Part shown: positions 1-6,156 of the stretch, in pieces
How positions within the stretch are numbered: position 1 is the stretch's first letter
Layout: each line of letters starts with the position of its first letter
NCBI GenBank assembly: GCA_022563615.1
Contig: JADFMZ010000200.1
Span: 1-6,265, forward strand
From: Planctomycetota bacterium
GTDB taxonomy: Bacteria; Planctomycetota; Phycisphaerae; UBA1845
Direction of reading: 5' to 3'
DNA length: 6,265 nucleotides
Made by a program: the position numbers and the translations under genes
The notes under the pieces: generated by a model
Seen by the model: the letters and a program-made list of their open reading frames with translations, nothing else
The model's database searches: none
What the model was told of the DNA's origin: nothing

Positions 1-1
1 T

Positions 2-1264
2 CCAGACCGGCTTTATCGAAACAGAGGGGACGGGACATTCGAGGACATCACGGAGGAAGCCGGAATATCGGTGGACGGGTGGTCCTGCTCAGCCGCCTTT
101 TTCGATTACGACCGTGACGGGCTGCTCGATTTGTTTGTTACGCAATATGTGGCGCCGAATCCCGGCACGAAGTGCACAGACAATGCCGGCAGACCCGAGT
201 ATTGCAGCCCCGGCAGTTATCAAGCCATCCATGACGTGTTGCTGCACAACGAAGGCGGTGGACGATTCAAGGACGTTTCAGAGGCTGCGGGCCTGAAGTC
301 CGTGGATGCGGGGGCCGGGTTGGGCGTGGTATGTGAGGATCTCAACGACGACGGTTGGATCGACATCTACGTGGCCAACGACGGGGATGCCAACCATCTT
401 TGGCTGAATCAGCGCGACGGCACGTTTCGAGATGACGCCGTTATCCTCGGTGCCGCCTACAACGTACACGGAACCACGGAGGCGGGCATGGGCGTCCTCG
501 CCGCGGACTTGGATAACGATCTGGACCTCGATCTGTTTTTGACCCACTTGAACCGGGAGAGCAATACGCTCTACCGCAACGCCGGGTCGGGCATGGGCTT
601 CATGGACGTGACAGGAGAATGCGGCCTTGGCGCTTCGAGCATGGTGTACACCGGCTTCGGGACTGCCGCCTTCGACGCCGAGCTGGACGGCGACTTGGAT
701 CTCGTCATCGTCAACGGGCGCGTCGTACAGCACACACGCGTCTACGCGTCAGAAGTCGAACCGCCCTGGCACCTGTACGCCGAGCCCAACCTTTTCTACC
801 GGAACGACGGTACGGGGAGATTCACCTCCATTCAGGAATCGGTTGAATCCCTATGCGGGCGCGTTGAGATCACGCGAGGTCTGGCCGTCGGTGACGTTGA
901 CGGGGACGGCGACCTGGACGTTCTGATTTCGAACATTCAGAGCCCGGCCAGGTTGTATCGAAACGACTTCCCGCGAAAGGGGCACTGGTTGATGATTCGC
1001 GCCGTGGATCCCGCCCTGCATCGAGACGCCATCGGCGCCAAGGTCACCGTTTTTTGCGCCGATCGTTCCTTCTTCCGGACGATCCCCAGTGCCTTCAGTT
1101 ATTTGTCGTCCAGCGAGCCGGTTGCTCATTTCGGTCTGGGTTCCGCCGAGCAAGTTGAACGAATCGAGGTTCGCTGGCCCGACGGCCTGCAGGAACGGTT
1201 TGACGGCAGAAAGGCGGATCAGTTCGTGCAACTTGTACGTGGAACGGGGCAGCCTGTACGATGA
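2..1264 (+). CDS. CRTAC1-like FG-GAP/VCBS repeat protein with ASPIC/UnbV domain, copy 1 (5'-partial)
   Basis: The frame is open from the first complete codon at position 2, so the gene runs off the left edge. The GTG at 71 is an internal valine, not a start: codons before it encode PDRLYRNRGDGTFEDIT, which matches residues 162 onward of the complete copy at 2887. About 161 N-terminal residues, including any signal peptide, are missing. Of 420 visible residues, DxDxDG-type loops lie near 35-43 (DYDRDGLLD), 113-121 (DLNDDGWID), 169-177, 225-233 and 298-306 (DVDGDGDLD). These are typical of FG-GAP/VCBS propeller blades and usually bind Ca2+. An ASPIC/UnbV domain follows (about 327-395), with HFGLG and RWPDG motifs. 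By homology the protein is exported and may bind a ligand or protein; no enzymatic residues are recognisable. Its stop overlaps the next gene's ATG. Family call is firm; function is unknown. Confidence 0.93.
   Translation, partial: PDRLYRNRGDGTFEDITEEAGISVDGWSCSAAFFDYDRDGLLDLFVTQYVAPNPGTKCTDNAGRPEYCSPGSYQAIHDVLLHNEGGGRFKDVSEAAGLKSVDAGAGLGVVCEDLNDDGWIDIYVANDGDANHLWLNQRDGTFRDDAVILGAAYNVHGTTEAGMGVLAADLDNDLDLDLFLTHLNRESNTLYRNAGSGMGFMDVTGECGLGASSMVYTGFGTAAFDAELDGDLDLVIVNGRVVQHTRVYASEVEPPWHLYAEPNLFYRNDGTGRFTSIQESVESLCGRVEITRGLAVGDVDGDGDLDVLISNIQSPARLYRNDFPRKGHWLMIRAVDPALHRDAIGAKVTVFCADRSFFRTIPSAFSYLSSSEPVAHFGLGSAEQVERIEVRWPDGLQERFDGRKADQFVQLVRGTGQPVR
1261..1264 (+). other. ATGA stop/start overlap, module 1
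   Basis: The TGA of CRTAC1-like copy 1 (1262-1264) overlaps the ATG of TPR gene 1 (1261-1263). This arrangement normally means translational coupling within one transcript. The preceding sequence has only a weak GGGG-type ribosome-binding match, consistent with re-initiation by terminating ribosomes. The same overlap recurs at 4626-4629. Confidence 0.8.
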
Positions 1265-2769
1265 ATCGGTCTATGATTCACGCACATTCAAGAGCATCCA
1301 TTGGCCGGCGAACTTCGCGAGGCCTGCGTGTTGCCGAAGGGCGACAGGGGCTACGCCGAGCGCAAGCAGTTGCGGCCGGCTTTGTCGCGCTCCTGGGAGT
1401 TGGGCTGGGATGCAGCAGTGGGTGCAAGCCTGATGCGGAGAATCCTGCGACGGAGTACAGTATTCCCGATCCGCCGCTTGACGATGTCGAGCCGCAGGTG
1501 GCGCGGGTAGTCGCGGAAGCGCACTCTGCGGTGATGCGCCGGCCCGAGTCGTTGGAGGCCTGGGGCGCATACGGCGAGGTGCTGGACGCACACAGGATGC
1601 TTGTTGAGGCCGAAGCATGCTACCGTCGCGCCTGGTCACTGGCGCCGGACGAGTTTCGATGGACCTACCTGTTGGCTACGGTGTTGGACGATCAGGAAGA
1701 CCGGCAGGAAGAGGCGATCTCGATGTACGGGACTGCGTCCCGGATCAAACCGAACTATACGACTACCTGGGTGCGATTGGGACTGCTTCTCTACACATTG
1801 GGACGTACGAGCGAGGCACGGGAAGCCTTGGAGAAAGCGTTGGAAATTCGTGAGGACGTAGCCATCGCGCACCGCACCCTGGGAGAAGTGTTGGCGGGGC
1901 TGGGCCGAACGGACCAGGCGCTTGACCACCTCGAAACGGCGGCGGCAATGTACCCGGACGATCGAAAGGTCCAGGCCGCTCTAGCCCGCACCTACGAACG
2001 CGCGGGAGAACCCGAACGCGCCCGCGCCGCAGCCGAGAAGGCGCGTCGCCTCGAAGTCACTATTCCGATCCCCGATCCCATCCGGTATCCGATCATGGAG
2101 AAGAACATGAGCACGCTGCGCTTGCAGAAGCGAGCGAAGCGACAGATACAAAGCGGCGACTTCGCCGCTGCCATCGAAAATCTCAAGATCGTTACGGACG
2201 TGACCTCCGAAAACGCCTCGGCCCATTTCCTGTTGGCCAAGGCGTATCGCCGAGTAGGGAAACAGGAATTGACCCTTCGTCACCTGCAAACCGCCGTTCG
2301 GATTCGCGATGAATTCATCCCTGCGCACCTGTTGCTGGGGATCCTGTATATGAAACGAGGCGATCCCGGCAAGGCCGTCGAACAGTTGCGCCGCGCGCGT
2401 CGGCATGACGAAAACCATCCGAAAGTCGCGTTGCAACTGGCCACCGCGCTGGGCATGCGCGGAGACCTGGACGAAGCGATGGGCGAGTTCGAGCGGGCCG
2501 TCGAGCTGAATCCAGAAAGCGCGGCCCTGCATGTCAACTGGGGAAACGTCTTGCTGAGGCAACGGGACCGCCGGGAAGCCATCGCGCATTTCCGCGAGGC
2601 GCTGCGCATCGATCCGGAATTCATCGACGCCCATTACAACCTGGCGCTGGTGTTGGAACAGATCGGGCGGTCCGACGAAGCCATCGAACACTATCGGCAC
2701 GTAGCCTCGGTAAGGCCTCGCCACCCTGCGGCCGGTCGCCTTGCCCGATTGGAATCCGTCAGTCCCTAG
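1261..2769 (+). CDS. TPR-repeat lipoprotein, copy 1
   Basis: This 502-residue protein probably serves as an extracytoplasmic TPR scaffold; no catalytic domain is visible. The N-terminus has a long, Arg-rich stretch (1-34), a hydrophobic segment (about 35-50, AVAAGFVALLGVGLG), then C51-S-S-G-C55. C55 aligns with the canonical lipobox cysteine of the paralogue at 4962, although the residues before it are not a textbook lipobox. About eleven 34-residue TPR units follow: five at about 96-265, a Pro-rich break (266-285, IPDPIRYPIME), then six at about 287-488. The last units are closest to consensus (e.g. NWGNVLLRQRDRREAIAHF). ATG 1261 is chosen because it overlaps the upstream stop; the only other nearby in-frame start is ATG 1273. 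It is longer than its paralogue by two TPR units. Partnership with the upstream propeller protein is inferred from coupling. Confidence 0.92.
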   Translation: MNRSMIHAHSRASIGRRTSRGLRVAEGRQGLRRAQAVAAGFVALLGVGLGCSSGCKPDAENPATEYSIPDPPLDDVEPQVARVVAEAHSAVMRRPESLEAWGAYGEVLDAHRMLVEAEACYRRAWSLAPDEFRWTYLLATVLDDQEDRQEEAISMYGTASRIKPNYTTTWVRLGLLLYTLGRTSEAREALEKALEIREDVAIAHRTLGEVLAGLGRTDQALDHLETAAAMYPDDRKVQAALARTYERAGEPERARAAAEKARRLEVTIPIPDPIRYPIMEKNMSTLRLQKRAKRQIQSGDFAAAIENLKIVTDVTSENASAHFLLAKAYRRVGKQELTLRHLQTAVRIRDEFIPAHLLLGILYMKRGDPGKAVEQLRRARRHDENHPKVALQLATALGMRGDLDEAMGEFERAVELNPESAALHVNWGNVLLRQRDRREAIAHFREALRIDPEFIDAHYNLALVLEQIGRSDEAIEHYRHVASVRPRHPAAGRLARLESVSP

Positions 2770-2886
2770 AGAAATATCAATGTCGACACATACGAAGCAA
2801 CATTACACAAGCAGAGTACGGACCGTCACCCTGTGGATCAGTCGCCCGTACGGTGGACGTTGTGATGAGGGGGCAACGGAAGCGTA
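2770..2886 (+). other. Gap between module 1 and module 2
   Basis: These 117 bp separate the TAG of TPR gene 1 from the next ATG. I see no convincing terminator or sigma-70 promoter. Two 8-bp palindromes occur, TGTCGACA (2781-2788) and CCGTACGG (2846-2853), but nothing links them to a regulator. Because the gap is much wider than the overlaps inside the modules, a separate promoter for module 2 is possible, though read-through from module 1 cannot be excluded. Confidence 0.5.
2878..2882 (+). promoter_or_regulatory. Possible ribosome binding site for CRTAC1-like copy 2
   Basis: GGAAG lies four bases before ATG 2887, slightly close for an ideal Shine-Dalgarno. A purine run, GAGGGGG (2867-2873), lies further upstream at a long spacing. 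Either supports this ATG, which is also the one that gives a well-formed lipoprotein signal peptide. Confidence 0.4.
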
Positions 2887-4629
2887 ATGCTCAACCAGTG
2901 CAACCAACATGGGCCTCAATACCGGCAGTGGGCTGTCGTGCTCCTGATCGGTCTTGCGCTAGGCGCGTGCCGGCGCGACGAACCGATCAAGACTGCGGAT
3001 GATAGCACCCCTTCCAGAAGCGCCGGCTGGTTTACCGACATCACGAACGATGCAGGGTTGGATTTCGTGTACGAAAGCGGACCGTACGGTCGGCTCTTCA
3101 TGCCCGAGATCATGGGCGCCGGCGTAGCCCTGGTGGATTTGGACGGTGATGGCAACCTCGATATTTACTTAACGAACGGCCACAACGGGTTGCCGGAAAC
3201 GGTGTCGGAGGGCGACCAAACCAACCGTTTTTTTCGACAACGGCCCGACGGAAGATGGGTCGATGCGACGGTCGAGTCGGGCTTGGGCGATCGCGGATAC
3301 GGCATGGGCATAGCGGTCGGCGATATGGATAACGACGGCGACCGCGACGTTTATGTTACGAATCTGGGTCTCGACCGCCTCTATCGTAATCGAGGCAACG
3401 GCGTCTTTGAGGATGTCACGGAGGCAGCGGGATTGTCATTGAGCCGTTGGTCGTGCTCGGCGTGTTTCTTCGATTACGATCGGGATGGGTTTCTGGATTT
3501 GTTTGTGACGCAATACGTAGCCTTTCATGCCGAAAAGAAATGCACCGATCGGGCCAGCCGACCGACCTATTGCGGTCCATTAGCCTTTCCCGCTCTGCAC
3601 GACGTGTTGTTGCACAACAACGGCGACGGCACCTTTACCGACGTCAGCGAGCCGGCTGGGATTCGCCGCGTCTCTCCCAGCGCCGGGCTTGGCGTCGTGT
3701 GTGAGGATCTCAACGGCGACGGCTGGATCGACGTGTATGTCGCCAACGACGCCTATGCCAACCATCTGTGGATAAATCAACAGGACGGAACCTTTTTGGA
3801 TGACGCGCTGTTATTCGGAACGGCCTACAATCTTGAGGGGAACACCGAGGCCGGAATGGGCGTCGTGGCGGCAGACTTTGACAACGATCTGGATCTGGAT
3901 CTGTTCATGACCCACTTGATCCGGGAGAGCAACACGCTGTATCAAAACCTGGGGTCCGACGGGTTCATCGACGCCACGGGAGAGAGCGGGGTCGGGCCAT
4001 CCAGCCTGATGCTGACGGGATTCGGCACCGTGGCGCTGGACGTCGAGCTGGACGGCGATCTGGATCTCTTCGTCGCCAACGGGCGCGTGCGTTTTGATGA
4101 CCCCGTGCTCAAGGCCGACATCCCGCCCCCCTGGGACATCTACGCGGAACCGAACCTGTTCTATCTCAATGACGGCGCGGGACGCTTTGCGCTCTCTGAA
4201 GAACTAGCCGAGTCTTTCTGCCGGCCCGTGGAAATCACTAGAGGGTTGACGGCCGGGGATATCGATCGCGATGGCGATTTGGACATCCTGGTTACGAACA
4301 TTCAAAGCCCAGCCCGTCTCTACCGCAATGACGCGCCGCGACAGGGGCATTGGCTGGCCGTCCGCGCCGTGGATCCATCGCTCAGGCGCGACGCCCTCGG
4401 CGCCAGGATCCTGGTGTTTACGTCGGACCGAACCTACATGCGCACAATCACTACCGTTCTGGGCTACTTGTCGGCGGGTGAACCGGTCGCGCACTTCGGC
4501 CTGGGTCAGGTCCAACAGATCGAGCGTATCGAAGTTCGTTGGCCCGATGGGGTCACGGAGCGCTTCCCCGGTACGGAGGTGGACCGTGAAATCGAACTCG
4601 TGCACGGACAAGGTACACTTTTGCCATGA
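2887..4629 (+). CDS. CRTAC1-like FG-GAP/VCBS lipoprotein with ASPIC/UnbV domain, copy 2
   Basis: This complete 580-residue protein starts with a lipoprotein signal: n-region 1-14, hydrophobic core about 15-26 (WAVVLLIGLALG) and lipobox L-G-A-C with Cys28 as the lipidated residue. The mature protein should be membrane-anchored outside the cytoplasm. Residue 29 is Arg, so there is no Asp+2 inner-membrane retention signal by the E. coli rule. DxDxDG-type loops sit at 84-92 (DLDGDGNLD), 146-154, 196-204, 274-282, 330-338, 385-393 and 458-466, about seven in all, as expected for a beta-propeller. The loops at 330-338 and 385-393 depart from the consensus glycine/aspartate pattern in both paralogues. 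The ASPIC/UnbV domain spans about 487-560, with HFGLG (536-540) and RWPDG (551-555). Cysteines 190, 219, 229, 272 and 445 are shared with copy 1. Ligand and role are unknown. Confidence 0.95.
   Translation: MLNQCNQHGPQYRQWAVVLLIGLALGACRRDEPIKTADDSTPSRSAGWFTDITNDAGLDFVYESGPYGRLFMPEIMGAGVALVDLDGDGNLDIYLTNGHNGLPETVSEGDQTNRFFRQRPDGRWVDATVESGLGDRGYGMGIAVGDMDNDGDRDVYVTNLGLDRLYRNRGNGVFEDVTEAAGLSLSRWSCSACFFDYDRDGFLDLFVTQYVAFHAEKKCTDRASRPTYCGPLAFPALHDVLLHNNGDGTFTDVSEPAGIRRVSPSAGLGVVCEDLNGDGWIDVYVANDAYANHLWINQQDGTFLDDALLFGTAYNLEGNTEAGMGVVAADFDNDLDLDLFMTHLIRESNTLYQNLGSDGFIDATGESGVGPSSLMLTGFGTVALDVELDGDLDLFVANGRVRFDDPVLKADIPPPWDIYAEPNLFYLNDGAGRFALSEELAESFCRPVEITRGLTAGDIDRDGDLDILVTNIQSPARLYRNDAPRQGHWLAVRAVDPSLRRDALGARILVFTSDRTYMRTITTVLGYLSAGEPVAHFGLGQVQQIERIEVRWPDGVTERFPGTEVDREIELVHGQGTLLP
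4626..4629 (+). other. ATGA stop/start overlap, module 2 (probably vestigial)
   Basis: The TGA of CRTAC1-like copy 2 (4627-4629) overlaps an ATG (4626) whose frame is open all the way into TPR gene 2. The geometry equals that at 1261-1264, suggesting the ancestral module had a coupled start here. The codons that follow run through the inverted-repeat element and show no TPR1-like sequence, so this start may no longer be used, or may produce an N-terminally extended form. Confidence 0.5.
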
Positions 4630-4641
4630 GCCGATTTTCCA

Positions 4642-4733
4642 AGAGCCTATACCAAAAAGTGTGGCACGGGTTTGTAACCCGTGCGTTTCACCGGTTGAAA
4701 ACCGGTGCCACAAGGATTAATGGGATAGGCTCT
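4642..4733. repeat. 92-bp compound inverted repeat (REP/BIME- or MITE-like)
   Basis: The outer arms AGAGCCTATACC (4642-4653) and GGGATAGGCTCT (4722-4733) are inverted repeats matching at 11 of 12 positions. Within them TGTGGCAC (4660-4667) pairs with GTGCCACA (4705-4712). The centre holds two perfect hairpins: GCACGGGTT/AACCCGTGC (4664-4672 and 4676-4684, 3-nt loop) and CACCGGTT/AACCGGTG (4689-4696 and 4700-4707, 3-nt loop), only four bases apart. The whole would fold into a branched stem. Paired short palindromes in an intergenic position are typical of REP/BIME elements, which RAYT-type transposases can mobilise. The outer terminal repeats also fit a MITE. No encoded protein and no clear target-site duplication is seen. 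It lies between two genes presumably on one transcript, so the RNA hairpins could affect mRNA stability or downstream expression. Confidence 0.75.
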
Positions 4734-4782
4734 AAGTATTCCGGCAAGACCCTATTGCGAACGGTCAAGGAATCCGACGTAG

Positions 4783-4799
4783 GGTCCGCCGAGCGGACC
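4783..4799. repeat. Perfect 7-bp hairpin, possible second REP-type repeat
   Basis: GGTCCGC (4783-4789) and GCGGACC (4793-4799) form a perfect stem around a CGA loop. It differs in sequence from the 4642-4733 element and stands 49 bp after it, so it may be a second dispersed-repeat family. No T-tract follows, so it is not a standard intrinsic terminator. Only a genome-wide search could show whether it is repetitive. Confidence 0.45.
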
Positions 4800-4951
4800 G
4801 GGAACATCGCGCGGGCTCAAACCTTCGGCTTGGTTTGGTCTTGTTTAAGATGTCTTGGGCCATGGCAAGAGCTACCGGCCAACCGCTTTGGGGCGTGGAG
4901 CCGGCTCGGTGTCAATGGCTACCCCGCCTGGGCGAGGAGATGCAGGCAGGC

Positions 4952-4959
4952 AGGAAGGG
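4952..4959 (+). promoter_or_regulatory. Ribosome binding site supporting the internal start of TPR gene 2
   Basis: AGGAAGGG is a strong Shine-Dalgarno-like sequence. It sits two bases before ATG 4962 and five bases before ATG 4965, the latter being the better spacing. It is the best such match near any candidate start of this gene and is a main reason for preferring the internal start over ATG 4626. Confidence 0.6.
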
Positions 4960-4961
4960 CC

Positions 4962-6140
4962 ATGATGATCTTGGTGTGGTCGTGCGTCACCGGATGCACA
5001 CCTACAACCGCACCATCAAGCTCCGATCGCGAAGTCGTACCGAACCCCGATGTTTCGAAAATGGAGCCCAAGGTCGCCCAGCTCTTGAAGGAAACGCGAA
5101 GTCTGGTCGTTGATGATCCCACCTCGGTGGACGCCTGGTTCCGGCTCGCCATGGTTTGTAACGTCCACAACCTGTACACCTGTGCCGAGTTTGCCTATCG
5201 TCGCGCGCACGAGTTGGATCCGAAGGATTTTCGCCACCCGTATCTCCTGGCCCAACTCTTGGACGATCAAGGGGAGGATCTCGACGAGGCCATGATGCTT
5301 TATGAACTTGCGGCCCAAATGGCACCGAAATACCCCACGATTCCATTCCGAATCGGACAATTGCACGCGAGACGAGGACGGTATGAGCAGGCAAAGGAAG
5401 CGTTTCTACAAGCGACCCGACGAGATCCGAACTCGGCGGCCGCTCGCCGTGACCTGGCTCAGATGTTGATGAAGCTGAACGACCTGCCGGGCGCGGTGAA
5501 GCACTTGGAGCGCGCTGCCAAACTCGCTCCGACGGACCGCGCGACATTTTCAGCCCTGGCCCAAGCCTACGCGCGGACCGGCGATCCAGAGCGCGCCGCT
5601 GCCTCCGCCGACCGGTCGCGCCGGTTGCCCGATGTCACAAGGGCTCGGGATCCGGTTCGTGATCCCATGCAATCCTTGGGCAGCAGCGCCGGCATCTATA
5701 TTCAACGGGGAAGGAGATCGCTTCAGGCCAATCGGTTCGACGACGCCATCCAAGCGTTGCGACTGGCCCAGGAGATCAGGCCCGACGATCCCGACGTACG
5801 CCGGCTGCTTGGAACAGCCTTGGGTCGAGTGGGTCGCTTCGACGAGGCGCTCGCGGAGTTCGACCTTGCAGTACGGCTGGGTCCACCCGGCGCCGACGAC
5901 CATCTGAATTGGGGAAACGTTTTCCTGGGCATAGGTGACCGAGAACAGGCCATTTCACACTTCCAGGAAGCGCTGCGGATCGATCCCGGCTTCATCAATG
6001 CCCATTTCAATTTGGCGTTGACCCTGGAGCGGATTGGAAGGCGGCCGGAAGCCATCGAACACTACCAACGAGTCGTGGCGGCCGACCCAAAGCACCGGGC
6101 GGCCCGGAGACTGGCGAAATTGGTGGACGCCAATCCTTAG
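4962..6140 (+). CDS. TPR-repeat lipoprotein, copy 2
   Basis: From ATG 4962 this is a 392-residue protein, paralogous to the TPR protein at 1261. A very short hydrophobic leader (MMILVWSCVTGC) ends in a canonical lipobox V-T-G-C with Cys12. It lacks basic residues, which are found only upstream (ARRCRQAGRA), so the true start is uncertain: 4962, 4965 or, through the repeat element, 4626. The mature protein has about nine TPR units: five at about 55-223, a break around 224-243 (RARDPVRDPMQ), then four at about 246-378. The last 79 residues match TPR copy 1 at 49 positions in my hand alignment. Two TPR units present in copy 1 are missing after the break. A likely extracytoplasmic scaffold partnering the upstream propeller protein; no catalytic domain is seen. 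Confidence 0.85.
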   Translation: MMILVWSCVTGCTPTTAPSSSDREVVPNPDVSKMEPKVAQLLKETRSLVVDDPTSVDAWFRLAMVCNVHNLYTCAEFAYRRAHELDPKDFRHPYLLAQLLDDQGEDLDEAMMLYELAAQMAPKYPTIPFRIGQLHARRGRYEQAKEAFLQATRRDPNSAAARRDLAQMLMKLNDLPGAVKHLERAAKLAPTDRATFSALAQAYARTGDPERAAASADRSRRLPDVTRARDPVRDPMQSLGSSAGIYIQRGRRSLQANRFDDAIQALRLAQEIRPDDPDVRRLLGTALGRVGRFDEALAEFDLAVRLGPPGADDHLNWGNVFLGIGDREQAISHFQEALRIDPGFINAHFNLALTLERIGRRPEAIEHYQRVVAADPKHRAARRLAKLVDANP

Positions 6141-6156
6141 AGCAAGCTCTATTTTT
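6138..6156 (+). terminator. Possible intrinsic terminator overlapping the TPR2 stop codon
   Basis: TAGAGC (6138-6143) and GCTCTA (6146-6151) form a short stem, realistically five base pairs with a CAAG loop, followed directly by TTTTT (6152-6156). The UAG stop of TPR gene 2 is the first part of the stem. The stem is short and not GC-rich, so termination may be weak, but position and U-tract fit the end of the two-module cluster. Confidence 0.5.

Larger units (their letters stand above)
4630..4961 (+). other. Repeat-bearing junction between CRTAC1-like copy 2 and TPR gene 2
   Basis: These 332 bp are open in the frame of TPR gene 2, but the encoded residues (rich in Trp, Cys, Arg and Phe) resemble neither TPR sequence nor a normal signal peptide. 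They hold the compound inverted repeat at 4642-4733 and the hairpin at 4783-4799. Weaker symmetric elements follow: CAAACC/GGTTTG arms at 4818-4823 and 4832-4837, the palindrome GAGCCGGCTC at 4898-4907, and three CAGG units at 4943-4954 merging into the ribosome binding site. I read it as mostly non-coding. The alternative is a translated 112-residue N-terminal extension starting at 4626. Confidence 0.6.

Noticed and set aside
71..73. GTG as the start codon of the first gene
   Set aside because: The frame is open upstream to position 2, and those codons align with the complete paralogue, so the GTG is an internal valine.
1981..2724. Long minus-strand open frame (247 codons) opposite TPR gene 1
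   Set aside because: It lies entirely antisense to a clear TPR coding sequence, and its residues look like reverse-complemented repeats. GC-rich genes commonly leave such frames open.
2783..2809. Possible sigma-70 promoter (TCGACA, then TACACA)
   Set aside because: The -10 match is only three of six and the spacer is 15 bp; too weak to call.
3080..3091. 12-bp perfect palindrome GACCGTACGGTC
   Set aside because: It encodes the GPYGR part of the N-terminal region of the CRTAC1-like protein; its core CCGTACGG also appears at 2846-2853, but two occurrences do not make an operator.
4664..4707. CRISPR-like repeat pair
   Set aside because: The two hairpins differ in sequence and are separated by four bases; there are no equal-length repeats with spacers and no cas genes.
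4204..4713. Minus-strand open frame (169 codons) opposite the UnbV region
   Set aside because: Antisense to conserved FG-GAP/UnbV sequence and extends into the repeat element; no recognisable domain.
5002..5547. Minus-strand open frame (181 codons) opposite TPR gene 2
   Set aside because: Low-complexity Arg/Pro/Ser-rich translation, fully antisense to TPR repeats conserved with the paralogue.
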